A program made the translations under genes and the position numbers. This document shows positions 17,296 through 27,399 of a stretch of 64,000 nt of DNA, in pieces. Position 1 is the stretch's first letter. Every line of letters begins with the position of its first letter. Source of the stretch: Marinimicrobium koreense (GTDB lineage: Bacteria > Pseudomonadota > Gammaproteobacteria > Pseudomonadales > Cellvibrionaceae). The stretch covers positions 1 through 64,000 of the forward strand of contig NZ_RJUK01000003.1 of NCBI RefSeq assembly GCF_003762925.1, given 5' to 3'. The notes beneath the pieces are model-generated. The model was not told the origin of the DNA, searched no databases, and saw only the letters and a program-made list of their open reading frames with translations.

Positions 17296-17748
17296 CTAAC
17301 CGCCGTGTTTTTTCAGGCACTGCTCCAGTTGGGCACGGCTTTCGTCCAAGTGGGCACTCACTTTTTCCCGCCAGTGGGGATAAGGCGCCTCGGGGTTCAG
17401 GGCGTCGCAGTCGGTCAGTACCTGATGCAGGTGTTCTTCCGCCTCCAGGCACTGGCTAATCAGGCTGACGGTCTGGTCCGCCGAGAACAGGGCCCGGATG
17501 CGGTGGATCAGATGTTCACCGGCTTCTTTTTCGCTGTTCGGGGCCGCCGGCAGGTCGCCGGCGGTGCGGATGGCGTCGGCCAGGCCGTCGGACAGACTGT
17601 CGCGGGCATCGGCCAGGCTTGAAAACAGGGCCGCCACGTCATCATCGTCAATGAACTCCGCCAGGTCGCGCAGGTTGTCCGCGCTTTCCTGTACCCCAAC
17701 GTGCAGGTTTTGCAGGGCGGTTTGCAGATCGGTTCTGAGCAGATTCAT
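17296..17748 (-). CDS. Hypothetical four-helix protein (DUF2383-like)
   Basis: A 150-residue, acidic, almost entirely helical protein with no signal peptide. The helix pattern (NLLRTDLQTALQNLHVGVQES, DVAALFSSLADARDSL, EHLIHRIRALF, HWREKVSAHLDESRAQLEQC) suggests a ferritin-like bundle of the DUF2383/PA2169 type, but no clear metal ligand set is visible. Its ATG overlaps the stop of the upstream lipid kinase gene (ATGA), so the two are co-translated. Function is unknown. Confidence 0.65.
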   Translation of the reverse strand: MNLLRTDLQTALQNLHVGVQESADNLRDLAEFIDDDDVAALFSSLADARDSLSDGLADAIRTAGDLPAAPNSEKEAGEHLIHRIRALFSADQTVSLISQCLEAEEHLHQVLTDCDALNPEAPYPHWREKVSAHLDESRAQLEQCLKKHGG

Positions 17749-18662
17749 AGCATTGGCCTGTCGGTTTCAAAAGCATTGTTCTCCCGCGCCACCACTTCCA
17801 GCGCACCAGGGATGCAGTGGAACTGTGCCGGCGTGGCGGTTACCGGCTCGCCGTCCGCGTGTATCGACATACCGGTCGGACGGGTCTCTATCTCGATCCG
17901 CTGACCCCGCGCGGTCACGACCCGGTGGTCCAGGTCATACTGGCCTTCGCGCAGCAGCGGTGCCAGCGTCAGAAGCTCCCAGACGCCCAAAGGACGCACG
18001 CTGTATAGCGATAACAGGCCATCATCGATACTGGCGCAATCCCGGACCACGTTACCGCCACCGTAGTAACGGCCGTTGCCCACCGCCAGTTGGATGGAGC
18101 GCAGTTTCTGGCGCTGGCCATCGACGGTCAGTCGGACGCGGAACTGACGGCGGCGCAGCAGCGCGGCAAAGAACGCTTTGAGATAGCTGAACACGCCCCA
18201 CTGTTTCTTGACCTCGTCGGTCAGCTCTTCTGTGACCTGCACCCCCAGGCCAAGGTTCGCCACATTGAAAAAATACTGGTCGTTGACCACGCCCAGGTCG
18301 ATCCGGCGGCGCGGGTTGGCGGCAATGACGTCAAAGGCGGCGTTCAACTCCTGAGGGACCCCCAAGGTTCGGGCGAGGTCGTTGGCGGTACCGAGCGGCA
18401 GAATCGCCAGCGACAGTTGGCATTCATACAGGGTCTGGGCCATGGAGCTGATGGTGCCATCGCCTCCGGCCATGATGACCAGCTCCAGTTGCTCGCGACG
18501 CTCGCGCACCGCCCGGCGGCTTTGCTCCGGCCCCTCGGACAGATAGACCTCGACCTCAAACCCGGCGCTGCGCAGGCGCTCTACGCCTTCATCGAGCGTC
18601 GCCTCGGAACCCCGACGGCTACCGGGGTTGATGATCAGCAGGGTGCGAATGGCGCTGGCCAT
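17745..18662 (-). CDS. YegS-like diacylglycerol/lipid kinase
   Basis: A 305-residue DAGK-catalytic family protein. NPGSRRGSE opens the nucleotide-binding domain, GGDGTISSM near residue 75 is the ATP/Mg glycine motif, and LGTANDLARTL near 100 is the family signature. The C-terminal beta-sandwich domain ends the protein (SIHADGEPVTATP). Such enzymes phosphorylate diacylglycerol, sphingosine or phosphatidylglycerol at the membrane. It overlaps the next gene by four bases. The exact lipid is undetermined. Confidence 0.87.
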   Translation of the reverse strand: MASAIRTLLIINPGSRRGSEATLDEGVERLRSAGFEVEVYLSEGPEQSRRAVRERREQLELVIMAGGDGTISSMAQTLYECQLSLAILPLGTANDLARTLGVPQELNAAFDVIAANPRRRIDLGVVNDQYFFNVANLGLGVQVTEELTDEVKKQWGVFSYLKAFFAALLRRRQFRVRLTVDGQRQKLRSIQLAVGNGRYYGGGNVVRDCASIDDGLLSLYSVRPLGVWELLTLAPLLREGQYDLDHRVVTARGQRIEIETRPTGMSIHADGEPVTATPAQFHCIPGALEVVARENNAFETDRPML

Positions 18663-18674
18663 CGGGGGCGGCCG

Positions 18675-18962
18675 TCAGGATGCGCCGTCGGTGTCACTGG
18701 GTGGGACGTAGCCTTCGGCCTTGTCGTAGTCGTCCCCGGAGAGAAACTTGTCCATTTGCTCACTGAGGTAAGTACGCGAACCCATGTCCATCAGATTCAG
18801 ATGCTTTTCATTGATCAGCATGGTCTGATGCGCCAGCCACTCCTGCCAAGCCTGGCGGGAGATGTTGTCATAGATGTCCTGCCCCTTGGGGCCGGGCAGT
18901 GGAGGACGCTCCAGGCCCTCCAGCTCACGTTGGTACTTGCGACAGAATACGGTGCGGGACAT
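18675..18962 (-). CDS. yggX: Fe(II)-trafficking / oxidative damage protection protein
   Basis: A 95-residue YggX-family protein. The conserved start [18 protein letters not shown] includes the single Cys7, and [16 protein letters not shown] is the family core. YggX protects Fe-S enzymes from oxidation and may traffic iron. A strong AGGAGG precedes the ATG. In many gammaproteobacteria yggX directly follows mutY, whose product has an Fe-S cluster. Here a GH2 gene stands between them. Confidence 0.94.
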   Translation of the reverse strand: MSRTVFCRKYQRELEGLERPPLPGPKGQDIYDNISRQAWQEWLAHQTMLINEKHLNLMDMGSRTYLSEQMDKFLSGDDYDKAEGYVPPSDTDGAS

Positions 18963-18999
18963 ACGGCGTGCCTCCTAAGCCTTCAATGTGGCCGGGATA

Positions 19000-20871
19000 C
19001 TACTCACTCTGTTCGGCCTTTTCCACAGTGACCCGCTCCAGAGCGCGCTGGCGATAGTATTCGCGGAGCACGCCAAAGGCCTCCTTGCGGACACCGGTTT
19101 CGGACAGCAGGCCCTTGCGGTTGAAGTCGTCCTGAACTCCCGGCAGCGTACGACGCGGCGAGCGGAAATCCGCCAGAATCCAGGGTGAGGTACCGACAAA
19201 ACCATCGATCTTGTCGAGCATGGCCAGGGTTTTGCGGTACAACTCGGCCTGATAGGCCTCGGTCCAGAGAGTGTTGGAGTCGCCCTGCAGGCCCTGCTTG
19301 GCACCGGCTCCGAACTCGCTGATAAACACCGGCTTGTCGTACGGTATGTGCCAAGTGACCCGCTCGGCTTTTTCGTGTAATCCATCGTACCAGCCGATGT
19401 ATTGATTGAAGCTGACAATGTCCATCAACTCCGCCAGGGGATCCTCCACGATGGCACGCTCAGGATTCTCGGGGTCGTAGTGCTTTTCCATGGCGGCGCT
19501 GATCAAGCGGCTACTGTCCAGGGAACGGGCCCGGTCGGCCAGACGGGTCAGGAACCGATTGCGCGCCTCACTCACGGGCGTTTCATTGGCCAGTGACCAG
19601 ATAATGATCGAGGCGCGGTTTTTGTCCCGTCCGATCATTTCTTCCAGTTGCGCCTGGGCATTCTGGTAGGTTTCTTCACTGTCCCAGTTGATGGTCCAGT
19701 ACACCGGAATTTCCGACCAGAGCATGACGCCCAGTTGGTCGGCCAGACGGACAATGTGTTCGTTGTGCGGGTAGTGTGCCAGGCGCACAAAGTTGGCATT
19801 CAGGTCGCGCGCCCACTGCAGCTGCTTGCGGGCTTCTTCCACGGAGGTGACGCGACCACCGCCGTCCACGGCGTATTCCTCGTGCAGGGAAATCCCCCGC
19901 AGGAAGATCGGCTTGCCGTTCAGCAGTAACTGTTTGCCCTCAGCTTCAATGGTGCGCAGCCCCACTTCGTCATCCAGCCGGTCGTTGCCCGTGCGCACGA
20001 TGACCTGATACATACGCGGGCTGTCCGGCGACCAAAGTTGAGCCCCCACGGCTCGAGCGCTAAAGGTCGCAACGCCCTCAGCGTTGGTGGTGGCCCGAAC
20101 ATCGATATTGAGTTGCGGTAACGTCAGTCGCACTTCCCGACCGGCGCCGGCACCATCGACCACCGCATAGCCGGACAGCTCCCCGGTTTTGTGGTCATTG
20201 AGCTGAATTTTGTAATCCCGCACGAACACTTCGGGAGTCACCAGCAGGCGCACACTGCGGGTGATGCCGCCATAGTTCCACCAGTCGGTGTTAAGAGTGG
20301 GCACGCCGTCACGTTGGCGTTTGTTATCCACCTTTACGACGAGGGAATTACCCTGGGGTTTCAGCTTGCCGGTGGTTTCAAAATAGAACGGGGTAAAACC
20401 GCCGACGTGGTGCCCGAGCTTTTCGCCATTGAGGTACACATCGGCGCGATAGTTGGCCGCACCAAAATGCAGAAACGTGCGCTGCTTACCTTCGGTCGCG
20501 GGCGCATTGAACAGTTTGCGATACCAGATGGAGCCTTCGTAGTAATACAGTTTTTCTTTCTGGGTATTCCAGTCCCCCGGCACAGTCAGGCTCTCGGAGG
20601 CGTCAAAGTCATATTCGATCAGTTCGCCGGAGTGGCGCGGTTTGGCATCGCGAAAATAGGCACTGCGCGGCGGATTGTCCATCTGGTCAAACGGCTCGTA
20701 GCGATAGTTGTAATAGCCGTTCTCATAGGGGTCGACGATGATTTTCCACTCCCCGTTCAACGGCAGGGCCGGGCGAGTGTAGGTCTGAAAGGGCTGAAAT
20801 TCCGTTGCCGATGCCGCCAGCGATGTCAGCCCAAGCAGGGTGCTCAAGGCGGTCATTATTATCGTTTTCAT
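19000..20871 (-). CDS. Secreted glycoside hydrolase family 2 (beta-glucuronidase/beta-galactosidase type)
   Basis: A 623-residue exo-glycosidase with a signal peptide ending at ASA, so it is exported to the periplasm or beyond. The order is sugar-binding jelly-roll domain (about 35-215), immunoglobulin-like domain (about 215-310) and TIM barrel (about 310-610). The acid/base is E430 in SLANE and the nucleophile E519 in ISEFG. GH2 includes beta-glucuronidases, beta-galactosidases and beta-mannosidases. The barrel motifs look closest to beta-glucuronidase, but specificity is not certain. AGGAG precedes the ATG. Its position between mutY and yggX is unusual and suggests later insertion. Confidence 0.88.
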   Translation of the reverse strand: MKTIIMTALSTLLGLTSLAASATEFQPFQTYTRPALPLNGEWKIIVDPYENGYYNYRYEPFDQMDNPPRSAYFRDAKPRHSGELIEYDFDASESLTVPGDWNTQKEKLYYYEGSIWYRKLFNAPATEGKQRTFLHFGAANYRADVYLNGEKLGHHVGGFTPFYFETTGKLKPQGNSLVVKVDNKRQRDGVPTLNTDWWNYGGITRSVRLLVTPEVFVRDYKIQLNDHKTGELSGYAVVDGAGAGREVRLTLPQLNIDVRATTNAEGVATFSARAVGAQLWSPDSPRMYQVIVRTGNDRLDDEVGLRTIEAEGKQLLLNGKPIFLRGISLHEEYAVDGGGRVTSVEEARKQLQWARDLNANFVRLAHYPHNEHIVRLADQLGVMLWSEIPVYWTINWDSEETYQNAQAQLEEMIGRDKNRASIIIWSLANETPVSEARNRFLTRLADRARSLDSSRLISAAMEKHYDPENPERAIVEDPLAELMDIVSFNQYIGWYDGLHEKAERVTWHIPYDKPVFISEFGAGAKQGLQGDSNTLWTEAYQAELYRKTLAMLDKIDGFVGTSPWILADFRSPRRTLPGVQDDFNRKGLLSETGVRKEAFGVLREYYRQRALERVTVEKAEQSE

Positions 20872-20889
20872 CTGAATCTCCTGTGGTAT

Positions 20890-21963
20890 TTATTCCGCCG
20901 CAGTCAGGGCGCGCGGGTCCAGCTCCGCCAATTGCTGTAACAGCTTTTTGACCGGCGCGGCCAACCCCAGTGCTTCGGGCCGATCGAGCCGATACCAGGT
21001 CTGAGCCCGCTCGCCCACCCTGTCCGGCTCCCGCGCCAGCTGCAACAGCACGGGGGTGATATCCAGGTGATAATGGCTGAAGGTGTGCCGATAGCTGTCC
21101 CAGATTTCCCGATCGACGACTTCGCCATAGTGGTCCTGCACATGAACCTGGGCGTCTTCCTCCCGCGCCAGCTCCGGGAACCCCCAGAGGCCACCCCAGA
21201 TTCCCTGCGGTGGGCGCTGCTGCAACAGTATATCTCCCGCAGGGTTGCGCAACATCAGGAACTGCACGGCTTTGACCGGTTTGTCTTTTTTCGGTTTCTT
21301 GCCCGGATAATCGGTGGGATTACCCTGGGCCCGGGCGATGCAGCTGTCATTCACCGGGCACTGGTCGCACTGCGGTCGGGTGCGGGTGCACAGGGTCGCC
21401 CCCAGATCCATCATGGCCTGGGTGTAATCCCCCACCCGACGTTTTGGCGTATTGACCTCGGCGTACTCCCAGAGGGCATTCTGCACAGCGGTCTGGCCCG
21501 GCCAGCCGGGTACCGCATAGTGACGGGCCAGCACCCGTTTGACGTTGCCATCGAGAATCGCCGCGTGTTCACCATAAGCAATGCTGGCAATGGCGCCGGC
21601 GGTGGACCGGCCAATACCCGGCAGATCGCTCAGCGCCTCGACACTGCGGGGGAAGGCCCCGCCATGCTCGCTCACCACCTGCTGGGCGCAGCGGTGCAGG
21701 TTGCGTGCCCGGGCGTAATAGCCCAGTCCGGTCCACAGGTGCAGCACTTCATCTACGGGGGCCTCAGCCAGTGCCTCGACCGTGGGGAAGCGCTCCATGA
21801 ATCGTTCGAAATAGGGAATGACCGTGGTCACCTGGGTCTGCTGGAGCATGATCTCCGACAACCAGACCCGGTAGGCATTGATGTTCTGCTGCCACGGCAG
21901 ATGCTTGCGCCCGTGACGATCAAACCAACGCAGCACGGCACGGGCAAAGGGGGTATCACTCAT
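20890..21963 (-). CDS. mutY: Adenine DNA glycosylase
   Basis: A 357-residue base-excision repair enzyme that removes adenine mispaired with 8-oxoguanine. An HhH-GPD domain covers about 1-215, with [16 protein letters not shown] near the start and the catalytic region [12 protein letters not shown]. The [4Fe-4S] loop [17 protein letters not shown] (Cx6Cx2Cx5C) follows near residue 200. A NUDIX-like C-terminal domain (about 230-345) recognises 8-oxoguanine. It sits downstream of asmA, as in Pseudomonas. Confidence 0.95.
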   Translation of the reverse strand: MSDTPFARAVLRWFDRHGRKHLPWQQNINAYRVWLSEIMLQQTQVTTVIPYFERFMERFPTVEALAEAPVDEVLHLWTGLGYYARARNLHRCAQQVVSEHGGAFPRSVEALSDLPGIGRSTAGAIASIAYGEHAAILDGNVKRVLARHYAVPGWPGQTAVQNALWEYAEVNTPKRRVGDYTQAMMDLGATLCTRTRPQCDQCPVNDSCIARAQGNPTDYPGKKPKKDKPVKAVQFLMLRNPAGDILLQQRPPQGIWGGLWGFPELAREEDAQVHVQDHYGEVVDREIWDSYRHTFSHYHLDITPVLLQLAREPDRVGERAQTWYRLDRPEALGLAAPVKKLLQQLAELDPRALTAAE

Positions 21964-22012
21964 TTACGGCTCGTTTCACTTCAGTCGGGTACCACACACA
22001 CCGTCGCGACCA

Positions 22013-24217
22013 TCAGCGGCGGAACAGATCTTTCAGCCGCTCTTCCGCACTCGGTTCGGACTCGCCGGACTCATCGGTCGCCTCTTCATCGTCGCCACCC
22101 AGCAGGCGCTCGCGTACCCGGTCTTCAAGCTCGCGTTTTTCCTCATCGAGCTTCTCCCGGGCGCGGGCTTTCTCCTCGTCCACTTTTTGCTGGGCGCGGG
22201 CCTTTTCCGCTTCAATGCGCTCGCCGTGCTGCTCTTTGAGTTTGTAGGCGGCGAAGTCCTTGATCAGGGACTGCACTCCGTCGCTGTCGAGCCCACAGTC
22301 GCCAAGTGGGTTGAGGTCATCCAGTGAACCCCGGCAGCGCAGCAGCGACAGGCTCCGGTCCAGCCAGTAATTGCTGGTGACCTGACAGCCCCCTTCACTG
22401 GTGCCCTCACTGCCCAGGCGCATGGGCAGGGTAAAGTCGTACAGCGCCTGTTTCATGTCCAGTTTACCCTGGGCCCCAAGGGTCAGGCGCTCCACTCCGG
22501 CCTGCAGGGATTCCAGACGAATCACCTGATCCTGGATGGTAACCTTGCCGGACAGGGCTTTCATTTCGGTGTAATCCGCCCAGGCTTTCTGCGGATCGGC
22601 TTGCGCCTGCGTCACCCGGTTGACGATTTCGCAGAACTTCTGCTCGACGTTCAGCGGCGCGAGCCGCACTTGAGCGCCGGAGAAGGCGGCCTGCGCATCC
22701 AACGCCGAGGTGAGTTCATTCAGGGTCAGGCCCCGGGTATCCGCGGCCACATCGGCGTTCAATGCGCCGGTCAGTTGCAGCTTTTCATCAAACTCCAGGG
22801 CGGTCAGAAGAGGGCCGAGTTCCAGCCCGCTCAGGTCCGCCACCAGATCCACCACTGCTGTTTCACCGGTACCGTCCAGGCGGGCATTGGCATCGAGCCG
22901 GCCCTGGTAGGCGTTGAGCGTGGCCCGTTCCAGATTGACCACGCCGTCGCGAGCCAGCAGGCGCACGCTCAGGTCCTGCATTTCCAGGTCCTTGACCGTC
23001 AGGGCGCCGAAATCCAGACCAAAGGCGACATCCAGTGAGCGGATCAGCTCAAGTGGGATCAGGGGCTCGTCTCCGGTGCTCCCGGTTTCTTCCTCCACCG
23101 CTTCCTCGGACGGAGGCGGCAGGTAATGGTCGATATTGATCCGGTCGCCCGTCAGTGCGACGTTCAGAGCCATTTGCGACAGATCGGTGATCGCCGCCCG
23201 CCCTTCAATGGTGGTTTCATCCAATTCCAGGCGCAGCGGATCGACCGATACCTGCTCGGTGGTGCCTTCGACCCGGGCGCTCACCGCAACCCGGGACAGA
23301 GCCTCCGGGTCCGCCAGTTCTGGCGCTGGTAAGGACAGTACCGCCATCAGCGCCTTCGGGCTGAACGGCTCCAGGGTCAGGTCGCTCTGATAACGCGGAC
23401 TGGTCAGCAGCTCATCCACGCGGGCGTTGATGGTCAGGCGAATATCGTCGGAGGCGCCGGCCCGAGCCAACTCGACCCGCAAACGGCCGTTGCTCAGCTC
23501 CAAATGAGAAAAGTCCTGCGCCAGAGTGATCCGCCCATCCAGTTCTCCCGCCACCGCCAGTGGTTCATTGCCGAGCGTGGCCGGGTCTTCAATGGACGCT
23601 TCCCAGCCCAGGGCGAGATTGAACGGCTGGCCCTGCAGGTTGAAGCCGGTAATGCCCACGTTCAGCGGCGAGAGGGTGAGGTCCTGCCCGGTCCCGAGGT
23701 CGCGATAGTGCAGTGAGGCATTGCTCAGGGTGATCTGCTCCACAGCCAGTTGCAGCGCCTTGCCGGACTCGGCTTCACTGGCGGTTGCGGGTTCCGGCGC
23801 GGGCTGCTCCGGAGTACTCTCCTCCGGCAGAAGCGCTTCCCAATTGCCCTGCCCCTGCTCGTCCACTATCAGGTCCAGCGCCGCACCATCAATGAGAATG
23901 TGGTGCACCGACACTTCGCCCTGCAACAGCGGGCGAATGGCCAGGCGCAGGCTGGCCTGGTTGAGCTCCGCAATGGCGTCATCCGGCGCGCTCACCGCGG
24001 CGACCCGGATATCGTTGACCTCCACCCCCAGGGCGGGCCATAACTGCCAGCCCAGATTGCCGTTGATCTCCAGCGCAACCCCCTGCTCCTGGGCCAGGCT
24101 CTCGAGGCGTGGTTTGAACATGTTGGGGTCGAACACAAACACCAATGCGACTGCGGCGATCACAATCAACAGCACCAGCGCTACCAGAACCTTGAACAGA
24201 CGTCTTAACAGTTTCAC
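22013..24217 (-). CDS. asmA: AsmA family protein
   Basis: A 734-residue inner-membrane-anchored periplasmic protein. An N-terminal transmembrane helix (about 7-28) is followed by the AsmA_N beta-rich region and the AsmA C-terminal domain to about 650. The last 75 residues are highly charged and probably coiled-coil. AsmA-like proteins are chorein-like bridges implicated in moving lipids to the outer membrane. GTG is the start, with GGGGAG upstream. The asmA-mutY-yggX order is conserved in pseudomonads. Confidence 0.88.
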   Translation of the reverse strand: MKLLRRLFKVLVALVLLIVIAAVALVFVFDPNMFKPRLESLAQEQGVALEINGNLGWQLWPALGVEVNDIRVAAVSAPDDAIAELNQASLRLAIRPLLQGEVSVHHILIDGAALDLIVDEQGQGNWEALLPEESTPEQPAPEPATASEAESGKALQLAVEQITLSNASLHYRDLGTGQDLTLSPLNVGITGFNLQGQPFNLALGWEASIEDPATLGNEPLAVAGELDGRITLAQDFSHLELSNGRLRVELARAGASDDIRLTINARVDELLTSPRYQSDLTLEPFSPKALMAVLSLPAPELADPEALSRVAVSARVEGTTEQVSVDPLRLELDETTIEGRAAITDLSQMALNVALTGDRINIDHYLPPPSEEAVEEETGSTGDEPLIPLELIRSLDVAFGLDFGALTVKDLEMQDLSVRLLARDGVVNLERATLNAYQGRLDANARLDGTGETAVVDLVADLSGLELGPLLTALEFDEKLQLTGALNADVAADTRGLTLNELTSALDAQAAFSGAQVRLAPLNVEQKFCEIVNRVTQAQADPQKAWADYTEMKALSGKVTIQDQVIRLESLQAGVERLTLGAQGKLDMKQALYDFTLPMRLGSEGTSEGGCQVTSNYWLDRSLSLLRCRGSLDDLNPLGDCGLDSDGVQSLIKDFAAYKLKEQHGERIEAEKARAQQKVDEEKARAREKLDEEKRELEDRVRERLLGGDDEEATDESGESEPSAEERLKDLFRR

Positions 24218-24355
24218 CCGGCACTCCCCTGTCGCACTATGGCGGAAATTGTGATGGAAAAGGGCTCAGTGTAAGCCCAAAGCGAAATCAGCCCAAGTGT
24301 AGACGTCTCAACGTCGCAACCGCGGTATAAAAACGTTAAGAAAGCGTTTGCTTCT

Positions 24356-24374
24356 GTAAATAAGAATACTTATC
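24356..24374. promoter_or_regulatory. Fur-like box
   Basis: GTAAATAAGAATACTTATC matches the 19-base Fur consensus at 13 positions by eye. It lies about 65 bases before the Fe(III)-binding protein gene, which supports iron control. Confidence 0.55.
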
Positions 24375-24439
24375 ATCTTATGCAGCGTTACACTTCCTGT
24401 TTGTATATCAGCATTCTCTGCACATTAGGTGGCTTCTTT

Positions 24440-25489
24440 ATGAAACAACTGACCCGCACTTTGATTGGCGGCCTGCTGGCTGGAACCACCGGCCTGCTCT
24501 TGGCGGCCTGCAGCGACTCCGGCGACCAAGGCCAGGCCGAGCAGACCGAGGCCAAACCCACCGTCACGGTGTATTCGGCCCGCGCCGAACACCTGATCCA
24601 GCCGATTTTCGAGCGCTACACCGAGGAAACCGGCGTGAAGGTCCGCTTCATTACCGACAGCGCCGGTGCCTTGATCCAGCGGCTGAAGGCCGAAGGCAGC
24701 AATACCCCGGCGGACCTGCTGCTGACCGTGGATGCGGGCAACCTCTGGCAGGCCTCCCAGGAAGGCCTGTTCCAGCCGGTTGAGTCAGAGGTGCTGGAGC
24801 GCAATATTCCCGACCATCTGCAGGCGGACAACAACGACTGGTTCGGCCTGTCGGTGCGTGCCCGCACCATCGTCTACTCCACCGAGCGGGTTGACCCCAG
24901 CGAGCTGAGCACCTACGAGGCGCTGGCCGATGATCAATGGCAGGGCCGCCTGTGCCTGCGAACCGCCAAGAAGGTATACAACCAGTCTCTGGTCGCCACC
25001 ATGATCAACACCCTGGGAGAAGAGACGACGGAAGAGATCGTTTCCGGCTGGGTGAACAACCTGGCCACCGCTCCGCACTCCAACGACACCTCGGCCATGG
25101 AAGCGGTGCTGGCGGGTCAGTGTGATGTCACCCTGGTCAACACCTATTACTTCGGCCGCCTTCAGAAAGATAATCCGGAGGTGAAACTGGCCATCTTCTG
25201 GCCCAACCAGGACGGTCGCGGGGTGCACGTCAACGTCTCCGGCGCCGGCCTGACCAAGCACGCCAAACAGCCCGAAGCGGCTCAGGCCCTGCTCGAGTGG
25301 CTGTCCAGCCCGGAAGCCCAGGAGCAATTTGCCGAGGCCAATCAGGAGTACCCCGCCAACGGTAGCGTCGAGCCCTCTGACTTCGTCGCCGCCTGGGGCG
25401 ATTTCAAAGCGGACTCGGTCAATGTAGAATCCGCCGGTCGCCTTCAGAGCGATGCCATCAAGTTGATGGATCGCGCCGGCTATCGGTAA
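24440..25489 (+). CDS. Fe(III) ABC transporter substrate-binding lipoprotein
   Basis: A 349-residue ferric-binding protein of the FbpA/FutA family. The signal peptide ends in a lipobox (LLAAC, C24), so it is anchored as a lipoprotein. [17 protein letters not shown] opens the binding fold, and the adjacent tyrosines in [10 protein letters not shown] near residue 233 are the usual Fe(III) ligands. I start at the ATG at 24440, which gives a normal lipoprotein signal; an upstream in-frame start at 24380 would bury it. The permease gene follows after a terminator. A Fur-like box lies upstream. Confidence 0.9.
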   Translation: MKQLTRTLIGGLLAGTTGLLLAACSDSGDQGQAEQTEAKPTVTVYSARAEHLIQPIFERYTEETGVKVRFITDSAGALIQRLKAEGSNTPADLLLTVDAGNLWQASQEGLFQPVESEVLERNIPDHLQADNNDWFGLSVRARTIVYSTERVDPSELSTYEALADDQWQGRLCLRTAKKVYNQSLVATMINTLGEETTEEIVSGWVNNLATAPHSNDTSAMEAVLAGQCDVTLVNTYYFGRLQKDNPEVKLAIFWPNQDGRGVHVNVSGAGLTKHAKQPEAAQALLEWLSSPEAQEQFAEANQEYPANGSVEPSDFVAAWGDFKADSVNVESAGRLQSDAIKLMDRAGYR

Positions 25490-25514
25490 TCGGTACCCGC
25501 AGGTACCGTCGTAT

Positions 25515-25555
25515 CGGGAGTCGGCCTGACCGGGCCGGCTCCCGTTGTTGTTTTT
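25515..25555 (+). terminator. Terminator between binding protein and permease
   Basis: GGGAGTCGGCC pairs with GGCCGGCTCCC (about 25516-25543), followed by a T-rich run. It should make the binding protein more abundant than the permease, as is usual in ABC import operons. Confidence 0.75.
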
Positions 25556-25594
25556 AAACCCGTGCTTCAGGGTCCTCGATTGACCAATCCAGCC

Positions 25595-27283
25595 ATGACT
25601 CACAGCGTGATTCAGCGCGAACGCCGCCGCCATTACTGGCAGGCCCGCCTGTGGCACCTGCCCGTCTGGTTCATGGCGGTACTGGTGCTGATGCCGGTGA
25701 GTGTGATCGTCCTGAGCTGGGGGGATGCGCAGACGGATATCTGGCAGCACCTGATTCAGACCCAGCTCGGGCGGCTACTGGAAAACACCCTGATTCTGGT
25801 GGTGGGGGTCGGACTCTGGACGCTCCTGCTCGGCGTCAGTCTCGCCTGGCTGGTGGCGGTCTGTGACTTTCCCGGCCGACGCTGGCTGGACTGGGCGCTG
25901 ATGCTGCCTTTGGCGGTACCCACTTACGTGGTCGCCTTTGTGTTCCTGGCGATTACCGATTACGCCGGGCCCATTCAGAGCCTCTGGCGCGCCTGGCTCG
26001 GCCCGGACGTCGCCTTCCTGCCGGTCCGGGGCCCGCTCGGGGTCGTGTTCATCATGACCTGCGTTCTCTACCCCTATGTCTACATGCTCGCCCGCAGTGC
26101 CTTTATCGCTCAGGGCCGCGGCTTGACCGACGCCGCCCGGCTGCTTGGCGAAGGCCCCTGGGGTGCCTTCTGGCGGGTCGCCCTGCCCATGGCCCGACCA
26201 GCCATTGCGGTGGGTATTTCCCTGGCGCTGATGGAGACTCTGGCGGATTTTGGCGCGGTGGCAGTGTTCAATTACGACACCTTCACCACCGCCATCTACA
26301 AGTCCTGGTTTGGTTTTTTCAACCTGACCGCCGCCGCCCAGCTCGCCTCGCTCCTGTTACTGTTTGTCGCCCTGGCGTTATTCGCCGAACAGAAGGGCCG
26401 GGGCCGCAGCCGCTTCCACCAGACTCCGCGCCGGGAAACCCAGCGCTACCCTCTCAAGGGCGTCCAGGCCTGGCTGGCCAGCGGCTACTGCATCACGGTG
26501 TTTGTGGTGGCCTTTGCCATCCCCATTGGCCAGCTGGCCCTGTGGACCTGGGCCGAAGGCGCCGCCGCCCTGGACAGCCGCTACTGGAGCCTGATTCGCC
26601 ACACCTTCATTCTCGGCGGTGTCGCAGCGCTGGCCACCACTCTGCTCGCGTTGCTGGTGGCCTACGGCCAGCGCCTGCTGGGCAAGCATCAGGTCAGTGG
26701 CGCGGTGCGCCTGGCCAGTCTGGGCTACGCCCTGCCCGGCTCGGTGCTCGCGGTGGGCATCATGATCGGTTTTGCGTTCATCGACCGGGAAATCATCAAC
26801 CGCGTCCAGGCATTGCTGGGCCTGGAGACCCAACAATTGTTGGTGGGCACCCTGCTGGCACTCATTCTCGCCTACGCCATCCGCTTTTTCTCGGTGGCGT
26901 TTGGCCCGGTGCAGTCGAGCCTGGAGCGCATTCGCCCCAGTTACCAGGAGGCCGCCCACAGCCTGGGCGCCAATCAGTGGCGGGTATTGCTGCGGGTGTA
27001 CCTGCCTCTGCTGACGCCCGGATTACTGACCGCGGCGCTGCTGGTTCTGGTGGACACCATGAAAGAGATGCCCGCCACCCTACTGTTGCGCCCCTTCGGT
27101 TGGGACACCCTGGCGGTGCGCATTTACGAGCTCACCGGCGAGGGCCAGTGGCGCCGGGCCGCCCTGCCGGCCCTGACCCTGGTAATCCTGAGTATCGCGC
27201 CCGTGATGTTGATGATCCGCCAGAGTCGGCTGCCAGCGCGCACCGCCACCACCCTCAGCTCCGGTTCCGGCCCGAAACCCTGA
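25595..27283 (+). CDS. Fe(III) ABC transporter permease
   Basis: A 562-residue double permease of the FbpB/FutB type, two fused transmembrane halves with about twelve helices. The EAA-type loops that contact the ATPase are visible as DAARLLGEGPWGAFWRVALP in the first half and EAAHSLGANQWRVLLRVYLP in the second. The start could be ATG at 25595 or an upstream in-frame GTG at 25562; neither has a clear ribosome-binding site. No ATP-binding subunit gene is adjacent, so it must be encoded elsewhere. A terminator follows at 27320. Confidence 0.9.
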   Translation: MTHSVIQRERRRHYWQARLWHLPVWFMAVLVLMPVSVIVLSWGDAQTDIWQHLIQTQLGRLLENTLILVVGVGLWTLLLGVSLAWLVAVCDFPGRRWLDWALMLPLAVPTYVVAFVFLAITDYAGPIQSLWRAWLGPDVAFLPVRGPLGVVFIMTCVLYPYVYMLARSAFIAQGRGLTDAARLLGEGPWGAFWRVALPMARPAIAVGISLALMETLADFGAVAVFNYDTFTTAIYKSWFGFFNLTAAAQLASLLLLFVALALFAEQKGRGRSRFHQTPRRETQRYPLKGVQAWLASGYCITVFVVAFAIPIGQLALWTWAEGAAALDSRYWSLIRHTFILGGVAALATTLLALLVAYGQRLLGKHQVSGAVRLASLGYALPGSVLAVGIMIGFAFIDREIINRVQALLGLETQQLLVGTLLALILAYAIRFFSVAFGPVQSSLERIRPSYQEAAHSLGANQWRVLLRVYLPLLTPGLLTAALLVLVDTMKEMPATLLLRPFGWDTLAVRIYELTGEGQWRRAALPALTLVILSIAPVMLMIRQSRLPARTATTLSSGSGPKP

Positions 27284-27319
27284 CCGGCCAACGAGTCACC
27301 ACTGGTTAAAACGCCCCCG

Positions 27320-27342
27320 GGCCGCTAAAATAGCGGCCTTTT
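27320..27342 (+). terminator. Terminator after the permease gene
   Basis: GGCCGCT (27320-27326) pairs with AGCGGCC (27332-27338), followed by TTTTA. It lies between the iron permease and gcvT. Confidence 0.7.
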
Positions 27343-27399
27343 ACCGGTCTTACGGGAGCTACGGCTTCCGCCCGATCCCACGTTCTGGACCAGCACACT

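Noticed and set aside
27284-27399. Glycine riboswitch upstream of gcvT
   Set aside because: The gap is short, contains the permease terminator, and lacks the conserved glycine-aptamer cores.
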